A stretch of DNA of 64,000 nucleotides, from contig NC_069088.1 of NCBI RefSeq assembly GCF_947172395.1, positions 761,501 through 825,500 of the forward strand, given 5' to 3'. Source of the DNA: Bicyclus anynana. Lineage: Eukaryota; Arthropoda; Insecta; Lepidoptera; Nymphalidae. The translations under genes and the position numbers were made by a program. Below the pieces are notes generated by a model, which did no database searches, was not told the origin of the DNA, and was given only the letters and a program-made list of their open reading frames with translations. Below, in pieces: positions 18,896 to 30,808 of this stretch (positions within the stretch are counted from its first letter, which is position 1; each line of letters begins with the position of its first letter).

Positions 18896-21800
18896 CAATT
18901 GATTTGCTATAACGCCAATAGCAAACTAGGCCACATAATTCTCAATCCATTTCACCACTCTCTAAATTAACAGTCCGTTTAAAATAAACAAGAAATATTT
19001 GGAGTACTTTCACAAAGTTTCCCCGTCCATTCCCTGACGAATTCGTTCCCTATTCATGATGAAAATTTTCCACAACTTTCAAATAGAAACATTCATTGGA
19101 TAATGAACATTTTTTATTCTTTCTCCGCCTTATTAATAAACATAGACTTAACTTGAATTGGGAAAACCGAGTGTTATTTTCTAAGAACTTGGTTGGCGTA
19201 AGGCTGCACGGCCACACCTGCGTCATGTTATAAAAATCTGAATATTATAACTTATCAGCCAGTTGACTTAAGCTCCTTACTTAGCTAAATAATTTTAGCT
19301 TTATATCTTTATCATTATTTGGGTAAAGGTTACTCGAAGCTAATTTCTCTAAAATAAAAAAAAACTAAAGCTGTATTAGGGTATTGTTATGGAAAAAGCA
19401 TTTTTGCATTTAAGAAAGATACCGCGTAGTAACCAATCATGTGGTAAATAAACTGTACGCTATCAAACTTATACTTTTTACTCTGTGCTGTCACAAAATC
19501 CGGTGTAACAGCAGTCAATCGTAAAAAATAGCATCATTAGTTCGCTTTTTATTATAAGAAGGTATATTTTAATGTATTTCATTATTATAGGATTAAATGT
19601 GAGTCAATAGCAGTAGACTCATTCGTGAAAGTACTGCAGTCCAGCTAGGCATATTCTGCTGGCAAGCTTCATTGCTAAATACCAGTCTAGTATACAGAAT
19701 TGCTGTACACTGTGTATCTGATTCAGTATACCATTTGCTTGTACTGTCAACATTTATAACAAAAAATGCCTTATTTCAACGATGTTGGCTTAATTCTTTG
19801 GCTTTAATCATTGTACGTATTAGGTTGGTATATGAACGACACAGACAGTAAATTATCCGCCGAAAAGAATGTGTAGAAAGTACCTCATTTCAGGAACATC
19901 AAAGGAGCCGGCAGATTAAAAGTAAATAAGCCGTCGCAGCTACTCGCAGGCCGCGCGGGCCCTACTATGTGAACGTTTGACATACGAGTGGTTCTAAGTC
20001 AAAGTCTAAATACTATTTCAAGGAAGCTGAAGGCCTGGCTCATTTTTTGCGCAAAGCTGTCCAGCGCGTAAATGCATCCAGTATTTTTGCCACCGTTCCA
20101 CGTGGGTATGACTTCTATAGTAGGATAATTTATCATAAGTTCCCTATATGTTTTCCCAAAAAAAAAAAATGCGTGCACCCTCTATTCCCTCACTCTCATA
20201 GTCCGATGCGACGGCAGACCGAGACGACCGGTGAGAGCACAGGTGTAGGACCGACGGCATAACGTGCTCAAAAATTAAAGATACAAGAGTACAAAACTCA
20301 CCTTGGTTTGAGTTGGTTGGAGCCCACAACATTTAATTTACAAAGGATACTTCACCAAAACGGCTAGGTTTTGCTATGGGTAGTAACTGCCTGTATATTT
20401 GCGCATTGTGTGCTAGCATAGGCTTGTCAATGTTGTGACGAAAACGCTTTGCATGTCAAAATAAAATATGTAAAAAACAAAAGTTTGTTTGTCACCTGAT
20501 ACCTTTGTCATTTTTTTACCAATTTTTAAAATTCTCTTTTTGTTTGAAGGAGTAGGTATACTTCCAGATTAGTCTTATTTAATTTTCATGATAATAGGTT
20601 CACTAATTTTGTGTTAAAAAGAAAATAACGAAATTTCCCGTTACTGTGGCGCTTTCGTTCATGCTGGGACACACTTAAAATAGAAAAATACAATCTATTT
20701 AAGATTACCCTGATAACTTCTTATCGTGAAAATTTTTTCATCCTTAGGATGATCTTATATTTCCTTATTTTCTAATATTAATTATTATTGTCAAAAAAAT
20801 CTTCAACCGAATTAAAAATCACACAAATCGGTCGTCGGTTTTTGTTAAAAAGATGATTAAACACGTAGGTACTGTGTGTTCTGGCTCTCAGTACATCCGT
20901 GGTAGGGCACTCAGCGGGCTTCAGCGGCCAATACGGTTAGATAAAAGCTCCATTGGAGCGAAAAGATACGTATAAGGAATTTTCTGAGCCAAAGAGACGC
21001 TAAGCCTGCCCGCGATAGATTTATTGTTTCAGATTGTCGTATGGACAGCGGGCTTTGTAAATATACAGCTTTCATTTTATTTTTAGAGTTCCGCGCTTCT
21101 AGTGGTATTACTGTACACAGAATGTCTTCAATGCATGGTAAAGAAGCTTTTACAAAAATTGCTGTGCGTTTTATACTGACCTCTTTAGTCTTTATTATAT
21201 AACCAGTATTACAAATGCAATGTTTGGATGGACGGATAAATGGGCGGATTTGTTATTAATTAATTGCCCAGGATGCGTGGAACATTTTTACAATTAATTA
21301 CTATCAAGTTAATTTTCCATGAGTAGCTTCAACTTCATGAGACGCTCAACTTTTTTATTTAGGAAAATTCTTGATTCTGGTAGCTAACTGGGTTACCAGG
21401 TAACAAAATCTCATAGCCTCGGATGGAGATAATGTACCACGCAATTTGTTGGAAATTGTGGTTGTTAGGTTGTGTAACTATTAATTAACGAACAGCAAAA
21501 AAACATATGATTATTAATTCATTTCATTAGTTCAATAACGAGGTTAATAATCGATCTATAAAATCACATAAACTTGCAAGAAAATTGAAAAATCATAAAA
21601 CTTGACAGAAAATTGTTTAGATGAAAACCAAAAATCTCGATTATTTATACCTCCAGTTTCAAAAAGTAGTGGTAGTAGTACAACCCCAGACAACCTTCAC
21701 CACAAAACTAGTAACTCATAACTATTACGTGAACTAAAACTCGTCGCCGTTGATTCAGCATAACAAAACTATAACACGAATTCTAAACTCGGCACAAAAT

Positions 21801-22087
21801 GTATTGAAATTCAAATAGCTAGGCGCTGCCCGGTGATAAGGCGCGCTGTTGCAGTATATCAATGAGAGTTTTGCCAAGAGGATCCCGGATTCAAATTCAC
21901 TGGCCGGCTCCTCGAGTTGCTTTGTATTTGGACACGTGCTTATTAGATTTACATAAAGTCTACTGTTGGCGCCTCGCCAGGGTCGGTGTGGGCGACACTT
22001 CACTTTGGTACTGTTTGAAATCAATGGTTGAGGGCTTAATATGAACATACTTGGCTTTATACCTGCTGTAATATAACTTCAAAAGCC
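18896..22087. other. No gene recognised, about 3.2 kb
   Basis: Mostly AT-rich, apparently unique sequence. Patches near 19900-19960 and 20880-21080 are richer in G+C. A possible degraded tRNA-like B box (minus strand, TTTGAATCCGGGATCC) lies near 21885. I found no frame with recognisable protein content. Confidence 0.3.
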
Positions 22088-22385
22088 TTGACAGCCTGCG
22101 TGGCGCAGTGGTATGCGCGGTGAATTTACCAGACGAAGGTCCTGGGTTCGATCCCCGGCTGGGCCGATTGAGGTTTACGTAATTGATCTAGGTCTGGCTG
22201 GTGGCAGGCTTCGGCCGTGGCTAATTACCACCCTACCGGCAAAAGACGTAACGCCAAACGATTAGCGTTCCGGTACAATGTCGTGTAGGAACCGAAAGGT
22301 GTGTGGTTGCTGCCTGCTTCTACCTTACATTGCATCATTACTTACTCAGATGATATTGTAGTCAAGGGCTAACTTTTAAAGAGTA
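22088..22385 (+). mobile_element. tRNA-derived SINE, near full length
   Basis: Head GCCTGCGTGGCGCAGTGGT (A box) and GGGTTCGATCCCCGGCTGG (B box). Body GGTGGCAGGCTTCGGCCGTG and AAGACGTAACGCCAAACG. Tail CATTGCATCATTAC..AGTCAAGGGCTAACTTTTA. It is the best-preserved copy of the main SINE family here. Confidence 0.85.
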
Positions 22386-23540
22386 AAAATAAAAGCCTCG
22401 GTCATGAAGCCAGAGTTAAGCATAGAAGGTCTTGGTATTGATCAGATTGAACTATTCGTAACCACTCCGTATTCTACTTTCTGATCTGCAGCTGTTTAAA
22501 ATATCTGACGTCAAAGTTATAGTCTCAGTGATCTTGAATAACGACTTCTGAACACGAGAACACTTTTAGCAATACAGCACAAAACTACTAGACTCCCCAT
22601 TCCCCTGAAATAAAACTCGACAGTCATATTACGAGTAAGTCTAGAAGATCATGCACATTTACTCGTTTAAAATTTTAATCAGTAATGTTCATTGACCTAA
22701 AATGTCTGTCTGTAAATGTCACTTAAAAACTGGCCAATTTTGCTTTGGCATTTTTAGAATCATTGGTAAAGAAAATTATACATAAAGGCCTTTAAATATA
22801 ATCCAATATTCAATAAAATCCCAAATTCAGAGCAAATTTAACCTTCAATATTGAGTTTAAGATTTATACGAAATATATTTTGTTATGTTTATACGTTTAA
22901 TTTGATTTAGCTTTATACGAAAAACTTAACAAGAAATGCATATTATTTATAGGCTTATATCCCTAAATTACGTTGAGTTCTTCTTTTCTCCTTTCCTCAT
23001 TATCGAATGACAAAATGAGCAATAGCAAAGACTAATCATTTCAATTTTACAGTATGGCGCGGCGGATGAGGTTCTGTGGGACATTAGAGGGCGAATGTGA
23101 TTTTTCCTCATCCCCCTCACCGTGTTATAAATTTCATCAACAAAATTCTGTATATTATAAAAAATAAATCGCATGTCCCCATGTTCTCAGCAAATTGCTT
23201 TTTTTGCTGGAAATAATCTTGGAGTATACGATTTTTGACTTGCCTCACATTTTGTGGGAAGTCAAGGTAACGGTTGACTGAGAAGGGAGAGGGTAATCAT
23301 AAAGTGTTTTTCATATAGCATAAGTACGGTGACAGTCGCCTATAAGAAATTCATAGTACGCACTATTATCGTGAATCGCGAAAGACTTTCAAAAGTGAAA
23401 CGAACTGTCACCCACACCATTCTACAAATATGGATGTAGGCGAGCAAGTGGGGAAAGGTAAGTCAAGTGGGTAATAGATACTGTACGCAAACTATTGCGA
23501 ATTGAAATTAAAATTGGAATCACATATATATTTTTAAAAT
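22386..23540. other. No gene recognised
   Basis: AT-rich. I see no named repeat, conserved frame or tandem array. Confidence 0.3.
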
Positions 23541-23544
23541 CATA

Positions 23545-23715
23545 TATTTTTAACAATCTCAAACGGTGAAGGAAAAACATCGTGAGGAAACGTGCATACC
23601 TGAGAATTTTCTTGTTTCTCTGCGTGTGTGAAGTCTGACAATCCGCATTGGGCCAGCGTGGTGGTGGCCAGCGAGCTCAGCAGTGACCCGAATATGGGTT
23701 GATAATGATGATGAT
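23545..23715 (+). mobile_element. SINE 3' part (ATGATG-tailed family)
   Basis: AATCTCAAACGGTGAAGG, CATCGTGAGGAAACGTGC, CAATCCGCATTGGGCCAGCG and GAATATGGGTTGATAATG match 29180-29395. The tRNA-like head is missing. Confidence 0.65.
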
Positions 23716-23754
23716 CTGTTTTTAAAGTTTTGTAGTTGTGGAATTTTTTGTTGC

Positions 23755-23873
23755 TTTGCACAAATCCCGCGGGAACCGTGGCCTATGTCTATGTGTTAAT
23801 TCAAAATAAAATCCATTTCCGTTCTAAATTTCAACCAAATCACTTCAGTAGCGACAGCGTAAAAGAAGAACAA

Positions 23874-23940
<67 letters not shown>

Positions 23941-23965
23941 TTTACCTTTATAACAATAGTGTGAC
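23755..23965 (-). mobile_element. Helitron-like family B remnant, reverse, with expanded CA tract
   Basis: ATCCCGCGGGAACC, TAAATTTCAACCAAATCAC and TTCAGTAGCGACAGCG, then the CA tract, then AAACTTTTACCTTTATAAC are the reverse of family B (GGCGAAAGTTTGTGTG..). The dinucleotide run grew out of the GTGTG near the family's 5' end. Confidence 0.5.
23874..23936 (+). repeat. (CA)n microsatellite, about 63 bp
   Basis: An almost pure CA run with one CT interruption near 23899-23900. The poly-Val/Cys and poly-Thr/His frames here are artefacts of the repeat. Confidence 0.97.
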
Positions 23966-24805
23966 TATGAGAATTGAAAAATAAACAAAAAATACATAAT
24001 AACATTCATAAAGCACATTACAATTATATGTAGGTAGGTACTCTGAAAGTTGAGAAACAATTTAAATGATTAAAAGCGAATGACCGAAAATAGACTTCAG
24101 AATGCTTTCAGAGAACTCTTCAAATACTTTTTTTTCTTTTAATATTAAGTTATATTTCATGTTTATTTAAAGTGGGCCCTCCAATACTTCGAGGATTCAG
24201 ACAAAGAAATCAAATAAAAATGTATAAGGATTTTTGAAACTTCGCTAATTCTTGAGACGGGGATGTAAATTCGGTAGGTACCGTGGGTTGGGCGGGTGAT
24301 ACTGTTTACTTTATACATCTTTAAAAAAAAAAGAAGACAATTCAAACGCAAAATGACTTAATATGATGTAATGTGATGGATTTTAGTTAGCTTGTTGTAA
24401 TATTTTTGTTAGCTAATAATGATTCGGATAGGTTTAATTTGCGTGTTAACTTTGTTGTATATTTTTTTGTTTGATGAGTAAGTATTTTGTCATATCTGTA
24501 TGGCACATCTCTGGTTTTTGCCAAAATAGGATAATATTTTTTTATATTCATAGTAAAGCACACACCAACTATACAGGTATAAGATGCTTAAGAAAATATT
24601 CAAAAGGCTGATATACAAGAAATTTTAAAGTTTATCAATGGGATTTATTTACACCAGATAGTTTAGAGCTGTTACATGCTAATCAAAACGTTATAAGTTT
24701 CACGACAAAAGAAAAAAGAGTTTTAAAACGAATTATCGAAACTAGTTGAACCCTTTACTTGAAGTATTAAGTACATTCGCACCCAATTACTAGTTGCATT
24801 ATAAC

Positions 24806-24965
24806 AATAATATTGTAGAGGTGATAGTTTGTGTGTATATGTGTATACATGCTGCAAATACTAAACCGATTTGGCTGAAATTTGGAATGATACGTAACTA
24901 CGTAGACTATTTTTATCCCGAAAAATTCGTAGTTCGCGTGATCTATGAAAAACGCAATTTAACGC
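24806..24965 (+). mobile_element. Helitron-like family B remnant
   Basis: GATAGTTTGTGTGTATATG, CCGATTTGGCTGAAATTTGG and CTATTTTTATCCCGAAAAATTC match family B. The 3' hairpin and CTAG are not preserved. Confidence 0.5.
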
Positions 24966-25063
24966 AAACAGAGGTGTCAGTTAGTCTAAAATATTTTTGG
25001 TGACTTACTCGTATAATTATAACAGTAATTACCTGGTTATCTCAGTAAAGTTATCTGAGTCAG

Positions 25064-25208
25064 CGTTTATACAGACGCAAACACAATAGGCAGTTAGGCG
25101 GCAGGGAAGCAATTTACATATTGGATCGCTCGGTGGCGCCCTCTGTCGGCGCACAGGTAACTGTTCGGGAATCATTGATTTGATGATTGCCCGTCTACTG
25201 ATTCAATA
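25064..25208. other. GC-rich element, paralogous to 5856-6017
   Basis: It shares the ordered words listed for 5856-6017, including an identical GGGAAGCAATTTACAT. The minus-strand 14-mer at 25136-25149, CCGACAGAGGGCGC, again fits the CTCF consensus except at two positions. It is non-coding. Confidence 0.5.
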
Positions 25209-25299
25209 TACGGATTAGCCTAACCTTGCTTATTGGTGTGGTGCAATAGAAATTAATATGTTTTGGATTCAGGTTCGATTCAACAACACCAGTCTATTG

Positions 25300-25565
25300 A
25301 ACAGGGGCGTAGCTACCGCCGTATCAATGATACGGGGCCCCCGGTTAATTTTTCTGGTTGATTTTTTACACCTTGTGTTCGAAAAACCCAAATCTCTTAC
25401 GGAATCCTATTTTTTTCCAAAATGAAATTTAGCCTATGTTACTTGTGGATAATGTAGCTTTCGAATAGTGAAAGAATTTTTAAAATCGGTCCAGTAGTTT
25501 TTGACTCTATTCATTACAAACAAACAAACAAACATACAAACAAAGTTTTCCTCTTTATAATATTA
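25300..25565 (-). mobile_element. Dispersed repeat with CAGGGGCGTAGC-like edge, reverse
   Basis: AGGGGCGTAGCTACCGCCG and GGGGCCCCCGG at the left resemble the terminal words of some DNA transposons. From 25430 the sequence (AATGTAGCTTTCGAATAGTG, AATCGGTCCAGTAGTTTTTG, CCTCTTTATAATATTAGTA) belongs to a different dispersed repeat also found at 52095-52310. Confidence 0.45.
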
Positions 25566-25614
25566 GTATTGACGACAAAGAAAAAGCTTGTGAATTTAAT
25601 TATTATAAGGCTAA

Positions 25615-25795
25615 CTGATGCCGCGCAGTTTCACCCGCGTGCTTCCCGTTCCTGTAGGAATACGGAAATAATATAAAGCCTAGAGCCTTCCTCGATAAAT
25701 AGGCTATCTTACACTAACAGAATTTTTCAAATGGGATTAGTAATTCCTGAGATTAGCGCGTTCAAGCAAACTAACAATCCCTTCAGCTTTATACT
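25615..25795 (-). mobile_element. Short Helitron-like element, family A, reverse
   Basis: The reverse strand reads GCTGAAGGGATTG, CGCGCTAATCTCAGGAATTAC and ACGCGGGTGAAACTGCGCGG. The CTAG end is mutated to CAGTTAG, so this is an older copy. Confidence 0.6.
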
Positions 25796-26129
25796 ATGAG
25801 TGTAAAACCGGTTAATGGTTACACCAGTTACACCACACTATACAGCAGTAGGCTTTTGCAGAGCATGGCACGTGTGACGTCACAGCGGCCCGGCGTTTTA
25901 CTACAATCACCGGCTTACTTCCGGGCGATAGAATTTTATTTTATTATCATTTTGTATATCCTAGCGTTGTTAGCTTTACCCGTCTCTTGGACTATTCGGA
26001 TTATAAGAATAATAAGAGTATTTACTTTGTGCAAGTTAGTACAAATACTAATAGTATAATAATGACAATGATACGGAATAGTCACTAAACAATGATAGAT
26101 ACGAACACCCAAAGGATGATCTTAGGAAG

Positions 26130-26215
26130 ATCTTAGATGGAGCCTTGTTTGGAAGTCCATGCAAGAGGCCTATGTCCAGCAGTGGACATCCATCGGCTGA
26201 TAATGATGATGATGA
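26130..26215 (+). mobile_element. RTE-like LINE C-terminus and tail
   Basis: The plus strand reads RWSLVWKSMQEAYVQQWTSI, then G and TGA, followed by an ATGATG tail. This is the usual C-terminal ending (EAYVQQWTSxG) of RTE-type LINEs. Everything upstream is missing. Confidence 0.7.
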
Positions 26216-26390
26216 AAGATTTTCTTACATTATAAACATAAAAGCAGAACTCACTATCGGCATTCACTTAAACAGGCAGCTATTGCTACACACGCTAGGT
26301 ACAGAAGGTATGTATTTATAAGTAGGAAGGTACTATACCTTTATTCTATACATGCCCCACGATACACGCGGGTTATGGGTAAAGTTGTAA

Positions 26391-26430
26391 CTGATAAGGG
26401 CGCGGCGCGGCGTGCCTTATCAGCGCTGAT
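26391..26430. promoter_or_regulatory. Inverted pair of GATA-type motifs plus a third
   Basis: CTGATAAGG (26391-26399) and its exact inverse CCTTATCAG (26415-26423) flank a GC-rich 15-base spacer, and CGCTGATAGC follows at once. Each contains a WGATAR-type core. This could be an enhancer element or simply a hairpin. Confidence 0.35.
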
Positions 26431-26573
26431 AGCAGTAACATCCCCCGGCTCCTGGGGGTGCATTTGTTTGGGGGTACTATTTACATTACTTCGCAGTTGA
26501 GAATGTCTTTGTCTTCATGAGGTTATGGTGAAAATTGGAATTTGAATGGTTTTTTTTCTATTGTATCTTAAAA

Positions 26574-26770
26574 TCTATACTATAAAGCTGAAGAGTTTGT
26601 TTGTTTGTTTGATTAAACGCGCTAATCTCAGGATTCACTGGTCCGATTTGAAAAATTCTTTTAGTGTTAGATAGACCATTTATCGAGGAAGGCTAGAATA
26701 GGCCATATTTTATCCCTGTATTCCTACGGGAACGGTAACCACGCGGGTGAAACCGCGCGGCATCTACTAG
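26574..26770 (+). mobile_element. Short Helitron-like element, family A, full length (197 bp)
   Basis: It begins A|TCTATACTATAAAGC and ends with hairpin CGCGGGT[GAA]ACCGCG, 13 nt and CTAG|T. It serves as the reference copy for family A in this window. Confidence 0.75.
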
Positions 26771-27189
26771 TCCCTTATATTTTAGTATTTAAAATGGCTT
26801 TTTAACTTAAAAATTAAAACTGTAACTATGTTAGTTAAAACATTGTTATCATCGGGTCTTTTAAATATAACCAATATATCCGTTACCCTCAATTAGTCGA
26901 AATTACTGTGTTGCAGGGGCGATGGTTCTTATCAACCTGATTCCTACCGGGTTACCTTTTAAAAATCCATTAGTTTTACGGAATAAATAATTTAACTTAC
27001 GTACTCAACCAAAAACACATCCAGACTAAAAATTCACTTGAACGGGTTACCCATACGAGAAAATTTCAGTCTTCGCTTCGCTTAGTTTTCGTGTTGGGAT
27101 ACAACAGTCCAGTGTATCCGGATCGAACCAATGACCTCACAGTTTTGAACCCAGCTCTGTTGTGGTGGAGCTACAGTCTACAGACCCTT

Positions 27190-27450
27190 TAAATTTACTA
27201 TTGATGAGTTCCTTAACGATAAAGGTGCTTGGAGGCCATTGGATCAGCTTCCACCTTAACACAGGAAACAAAATGATTAGAAATTGTTATTTAATTGTTA
27301 TCAATTGTAAATTATAATACTGTATGACTTTTAAAAGAGCAACTGTTGAGTTTCTTGCCGGTATCTTCTCAGCAGAACCTGCCTTCCGAACTGACGTGTC
27401 AAAAGTGCTTGTAAACTGAGCCTACTTGAAATAAATGAATTTTGAATTTT
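27190..27450 (+). mobile_element. LINE 3' end (C-terminus DEFLNDKGAW and 3' UTR)
   Basis: The frame encodes DEFLNDKGAWRPLDQLPP then TAA near 27260, followed by a 3' UTR with TTTCTTGCCGGTATCTTCTC and CAGAACCTGCCTTCCGAAC, and ending AAATAAATGAATTTTGAATTT. I recognise this as the 3' end of a common lepidopteran LINE but cannot fix the clade. Confidence 0.6.
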
Positions 27451-28244
27451 AATGCTAGCTCATAGACAATCTTTAAGTGAAGAATGCATACAAATTATAA
27501 AAATAATGATGATTTCCCAAATGCTTGATTTCAAGTTTCTTGTCGGCTTTAAATACATTTAAAACCTCCAAAACCAGTAGTAGAAACACTTTAAACAGAT
27601 AAAGTTCACTTTTCAAAAGTAGTTGTAAACTAAAGTCTCAAAGAATTTGATTTTGTAAGTACAGATATTGTGCACGAAGTCGCTTACGGAATCTAGTCCA
27701 TAATACCGGAAGCTGCAGAGTAATAGATCTGAATGCAATAGCTATGGTACGCCGGTCGCTTGATGCTCAATAAGCGATTCATTTCAGCGGATGAGCTGGT
27801 ATTACCTTTGTGCTGGCCCCGGCGCGCGACTCCGCGTGCATTGTTGCTTGGGACGACAGTTTTACAAACATTCATTGTGTTTTATTTGTGACGGTATCTC
27901 TCTCGTAATATTATGCAGTTTACAATAGTGATTTTATAGCTTTAGCTGTTAAACCAAGCAGAAGCGTATGTGATGGTAAGTGGTTAATCATCGTCTATAA
28001 ACAGAGCAAAATTTCGCAGGATACAAAAGGAACACGACCTACAAAACGCCACTCTGTGCCATCAAACTGAGGTGTCAGTGTTAAGCCTCATAAGCCTGTA
28101 TTTATGTCTGCAACCAGCCCGTCAGAACGGAACGAAACTATACTGAATGTTTGTAAAATTTTCAACCGACTTCAAAAAAGAAGGAAGTTTCTATTTTTTC
28201 TTTTCTGGGTTTTGATTTTTAGGTTGAGTAAATCTGGAATTTTA

Positions 28245-28462
28245 TCTATACTAATATTATAAAGAGGTAAATAAAGTTTGTGGTATTGTAGGGGTTGTGG
28301 TATATGAAGTAATGTGGTATTGAACCGATTGTGAAAAATCTTTTACCACTTGAAAGCCACGTTATTTCTGAGTGTTATAAGCTATATTTTATATTAATTC
28401 CCCGTATTCTCACAGAAACGGGAACTACGCGGTAGAAACCGTGGGGCGTCGGCATCATCTAA
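28245..28462 (+). mobile_element. Short Helitron-like element, family C
   Basis: It begins A|TCTATACTAATATTATAAAG and AGGTAAATAAAGTTTGTGG, and ends in CTAA (an allowed CTRR end). The 3' hairpin is degraded (CGCGGTAGAAACCGTG). Confidence 0.6.
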
Positions 28463-28477
28463 ATTGACTTATGACGA

Positions 28478-28585
28478 CGTTTGTGGCGTAGTGGCAAATA
28501 AATAGGTTCACATAGAGGTCCTAGGTTCCATTCCTAGTTCGGATAGATTTAGGATCTTATATTTATCAGATTAAAATTGGGCAAA
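28478..28585 (+). mobile_element. tRNA-derived SINE head fragment
   Basis: GACGACGTTTGTGGCGTAGTGG (A box) and AGGTTCCATTCCTAGTTCGG (B box, one mutation), followed by TTTAGGATCTTATATTTATC as in the SINE at 7880. Confidence 0.55.
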
Positions 28586-29064
28586 AGAGACACAGTTTGT
28601 GGCACAGTTTGGTTCACAATAAGGACCGGACTTCAAATCCTATTAGGCAAATTAATTAACACACCACTGTCTACTATATTTTACATACTATAGTTTAAAT
28701 ATTTATCAAAAATCTTAAACTAATTATTGTAAGACATGGCAAGAGTTCATTTGGCAGTTTCTGCGAAGGCTACGTTAATCTAGAGTAACCTAGGGATCAG
28801 CTTACTATGGCTAATGCCCTTCGAGCGGGGTTATACCCACGGGCCGGGGTTATCTCCCGGGATGGAGTCGACTCATGCGGAGTCGAGTAATGAGCGGCGA
28901 ATCGATTCGACTATCGTTGAGACTGCCTGCATCCGACGTGTGGAATATCTTCCACAAATTAATACGAGCCTTTAACGTCATTATATTAGCAAATCCGACA
29001 AAAGATTTCTTGTTGTAATGCTGGCTAATGATTGTAATTATTATTTATAAGCAATGTATATTGA
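28586..29064. other. No gene recognised
   Basis: A GC-richer stretch at 28790-28960 contains GGGTTATCTCCCGGGATGG and repeated GGAGTCGA words. Its nature is unknown. Confidence 0.25.
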
Positions 29065-29395
29065 GACGTGATAGCCCAGTGGATATGACCTCTGCTTCCG
29101 ATTCCGGAGGGCGTAGGTTCGAATCCGGTCCGGTATGCACCTCCAAATTTTCAGTTGTGTGCATTTTAATAAATTAAATATTACGTGTCTCAAACGGTGA
29201 AGGAAATCATCGTAAAGAAACATGCATGCTTGAGAATTTTCTTTATTCTCTAGGTGTGTGAAGTCTGCCAATCCGCATTAGTCTAGCTTGATGGATTAAG
29301 GTCTAACCCCTCTCATTCTGAGAGGAGACTCGTGCTCAGTGTGTGCTCAACAGTGAACCGAATATGGGTTGTTATCATGATGATAATGATGATGA
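29065..29395 (+). mobile_element. tRNA-derived SINE, ATGATG-tailed family, full length
   Basis: Head GATAGCCCAGTGGATATGACC and B box AGGTTCGAATCCGG. Body CAAACGGTGAAGGAAATCATC, AAGTCTGCCAATCCGCATTAG and CTCTCATTCTGAGAGG. The tail is GAATATGGGTTG then ATGATG repeats. It is the reference copy for this family. Confidence 0.85.
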
Positions 29396-29789
29396 TGATT
29401 TTTTTGACCTAAGATGATTCTTAGGTAGAGTCGTGGTCGCACTCACTGTGTCATTGTTACCCTTACTTTTGACTTACGCCGTAGTCGGGTAGAAATATAA
29501 TCTTCTAGCCTAATCGTAATACTTCCTTTATTGTAAAGAAACACTACAAACCTATTCTAACGCGCACAAAATTTTCATTAGGTGCACATTTTTAAAAGTG
29601 ATGTGCTTAATGCTTTATTTATTTATACCTACACTTTATTGTACACCATAAAACATTAAAATTAATTATAAAACAGAAATACAGTACAGAATAAGCAAAA
29701 TAAAAAAATCGACTTCTCATATTTTTTTTACGATTACGATTCGGAAAGTTTGAGGATAAGAGAAATATAAATTCGGTAAATGATTCTTA

Positions 29790-29890
29790 TTATGGTCTTA
29801 GAACCCGTGGGTGCCAAATTCCATTCTTATCTTAGACTGCATCGACACCTAACATCAGGTAAGATCGCAAACGCGGCATTAAATAAAAAT
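29790..29890 (+). mobile_element. SINE/LINE 3' tail fragment
   Basis: CCCGTGGGTGCCAAATTCC, CTTAGACTGCATCGACACC and CATCAGGTAAGATCGCAAACG followed by A-rich sequence are the tail of the main SINE family. Confidence 0.5.
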
Positions 29891-29934
29891 TAAAAAAATG
29901 TTCAACATGGTTTAAAGTGTTTTATTTATTTAAC

Positions 29935-30065
29935 GAGTAAGTTACCCTTGATTGCTAAGCATTATTTGGGCAGTTTCTACGCGGCATCGTACCGGAACGC
30001 TTAAAATCGCTTGGCAGTACGTCTTTGCCGGTAGAGTGGTAGCCACGGCTGATACCTACCACCAG
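29935..30065 (-). mobile_element. Main SINE family, middle and tail, reverse
   Basis: GTTACCCTTGATTGCTAAGC, CGCGGCATCGTACCGGAACG, CGCTTGGCAGTACGTC and GGTAGCCACGGCTGA match the reverse of the SINE body. The head is missing. Confidence 0.6.
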
Positions 30066-30209
30066 TAAATGAATATCAATATTGAATATGCTATAATATT
30101 CCGTTAGTGCAAGTAGCCGTTACAGGAGCGTCGCCCATAAGCATTAACGTAACAGTTCCCGTGATCCGCTGGAATTGAATCGTCGTCGTAATGAGCACCG
30201 ATTGCGCGC

Positions 30210-30241
30210 GTCGCAGCCGTCGCAGCCGTCGCAGCCGTCGC
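30210..30241 (+). repeat. 9-bp tandem repeat (GTCGCAGCC)n
   Basis: Three exact copies and a partial fourth, preceded by GCGCGC. It is a short GC-rich microsatellite-like array. The Arg/Leu-rich frame across its minus strand is an artefact. Confidence 0.85.
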
Positions 30242-30469
30242 TGGCTCAGTCCACCTATAAACGGAATCCCCGGATGATTTCCAATTTTATTTATCGAGGC
30301 TATTCTCAATAAAAAAAGCTATTTGTAGATGATTGAAATTGTTCCTCTTAGTCTGAGATAAGTAATCAATACATATAAATAAAATTTAAGTGTATGATTT
30401 TAAAATAACTGTGTTGTTTCAAGTGTTTATAGTTATTTACACGATCCCAAAACACAAACATGCTTTATT

Positions 30470-30650
30470 AAAATTTGTGGTCTGGCTGTCTTTCTGTTTG
30501 TCCCAGTTAATTTTTGGAATTGCTGGATCGATTACAATAAAACTATCACTGAAAGATAGAGAAGATAGAGAAGCAACATAATAGGCTACTTTTATCCCGA
30601 AAAAATCAATGGCTCACGCGAGATTCATGAAAAAGATAATTCGCGGTTAT
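30470..30650 (+). mobile_element. Helitron-like remnant
   Basis: GGCTACTTTTATCCCGAAAAAATC and AATGGCTCACGCGAGATTC resemble the middle and 3' part of family B. The start is diverged. Confidence 0.35.
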
Positions 30651-30808
30651 AAATTAAACGACCGACCAAGAAAGTTACCCACTAGAAAAAGCGTTATTCT
30701 TATCTCACCTAAAGTCATTTAACTTATGCAATATAGTGCAAGAGCCGCCGTAAAGAGGACGAGTGTCAAGTGAGCGTGCCCAGTGCGCGATATCTCTGCA
30801 ACTGTAGA

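Noticed and set aside
23736..24005. Frames of poly-Thr/His and poly-Val/Cys
   Set aside because: They are produced by the CA/TG microsatellite.
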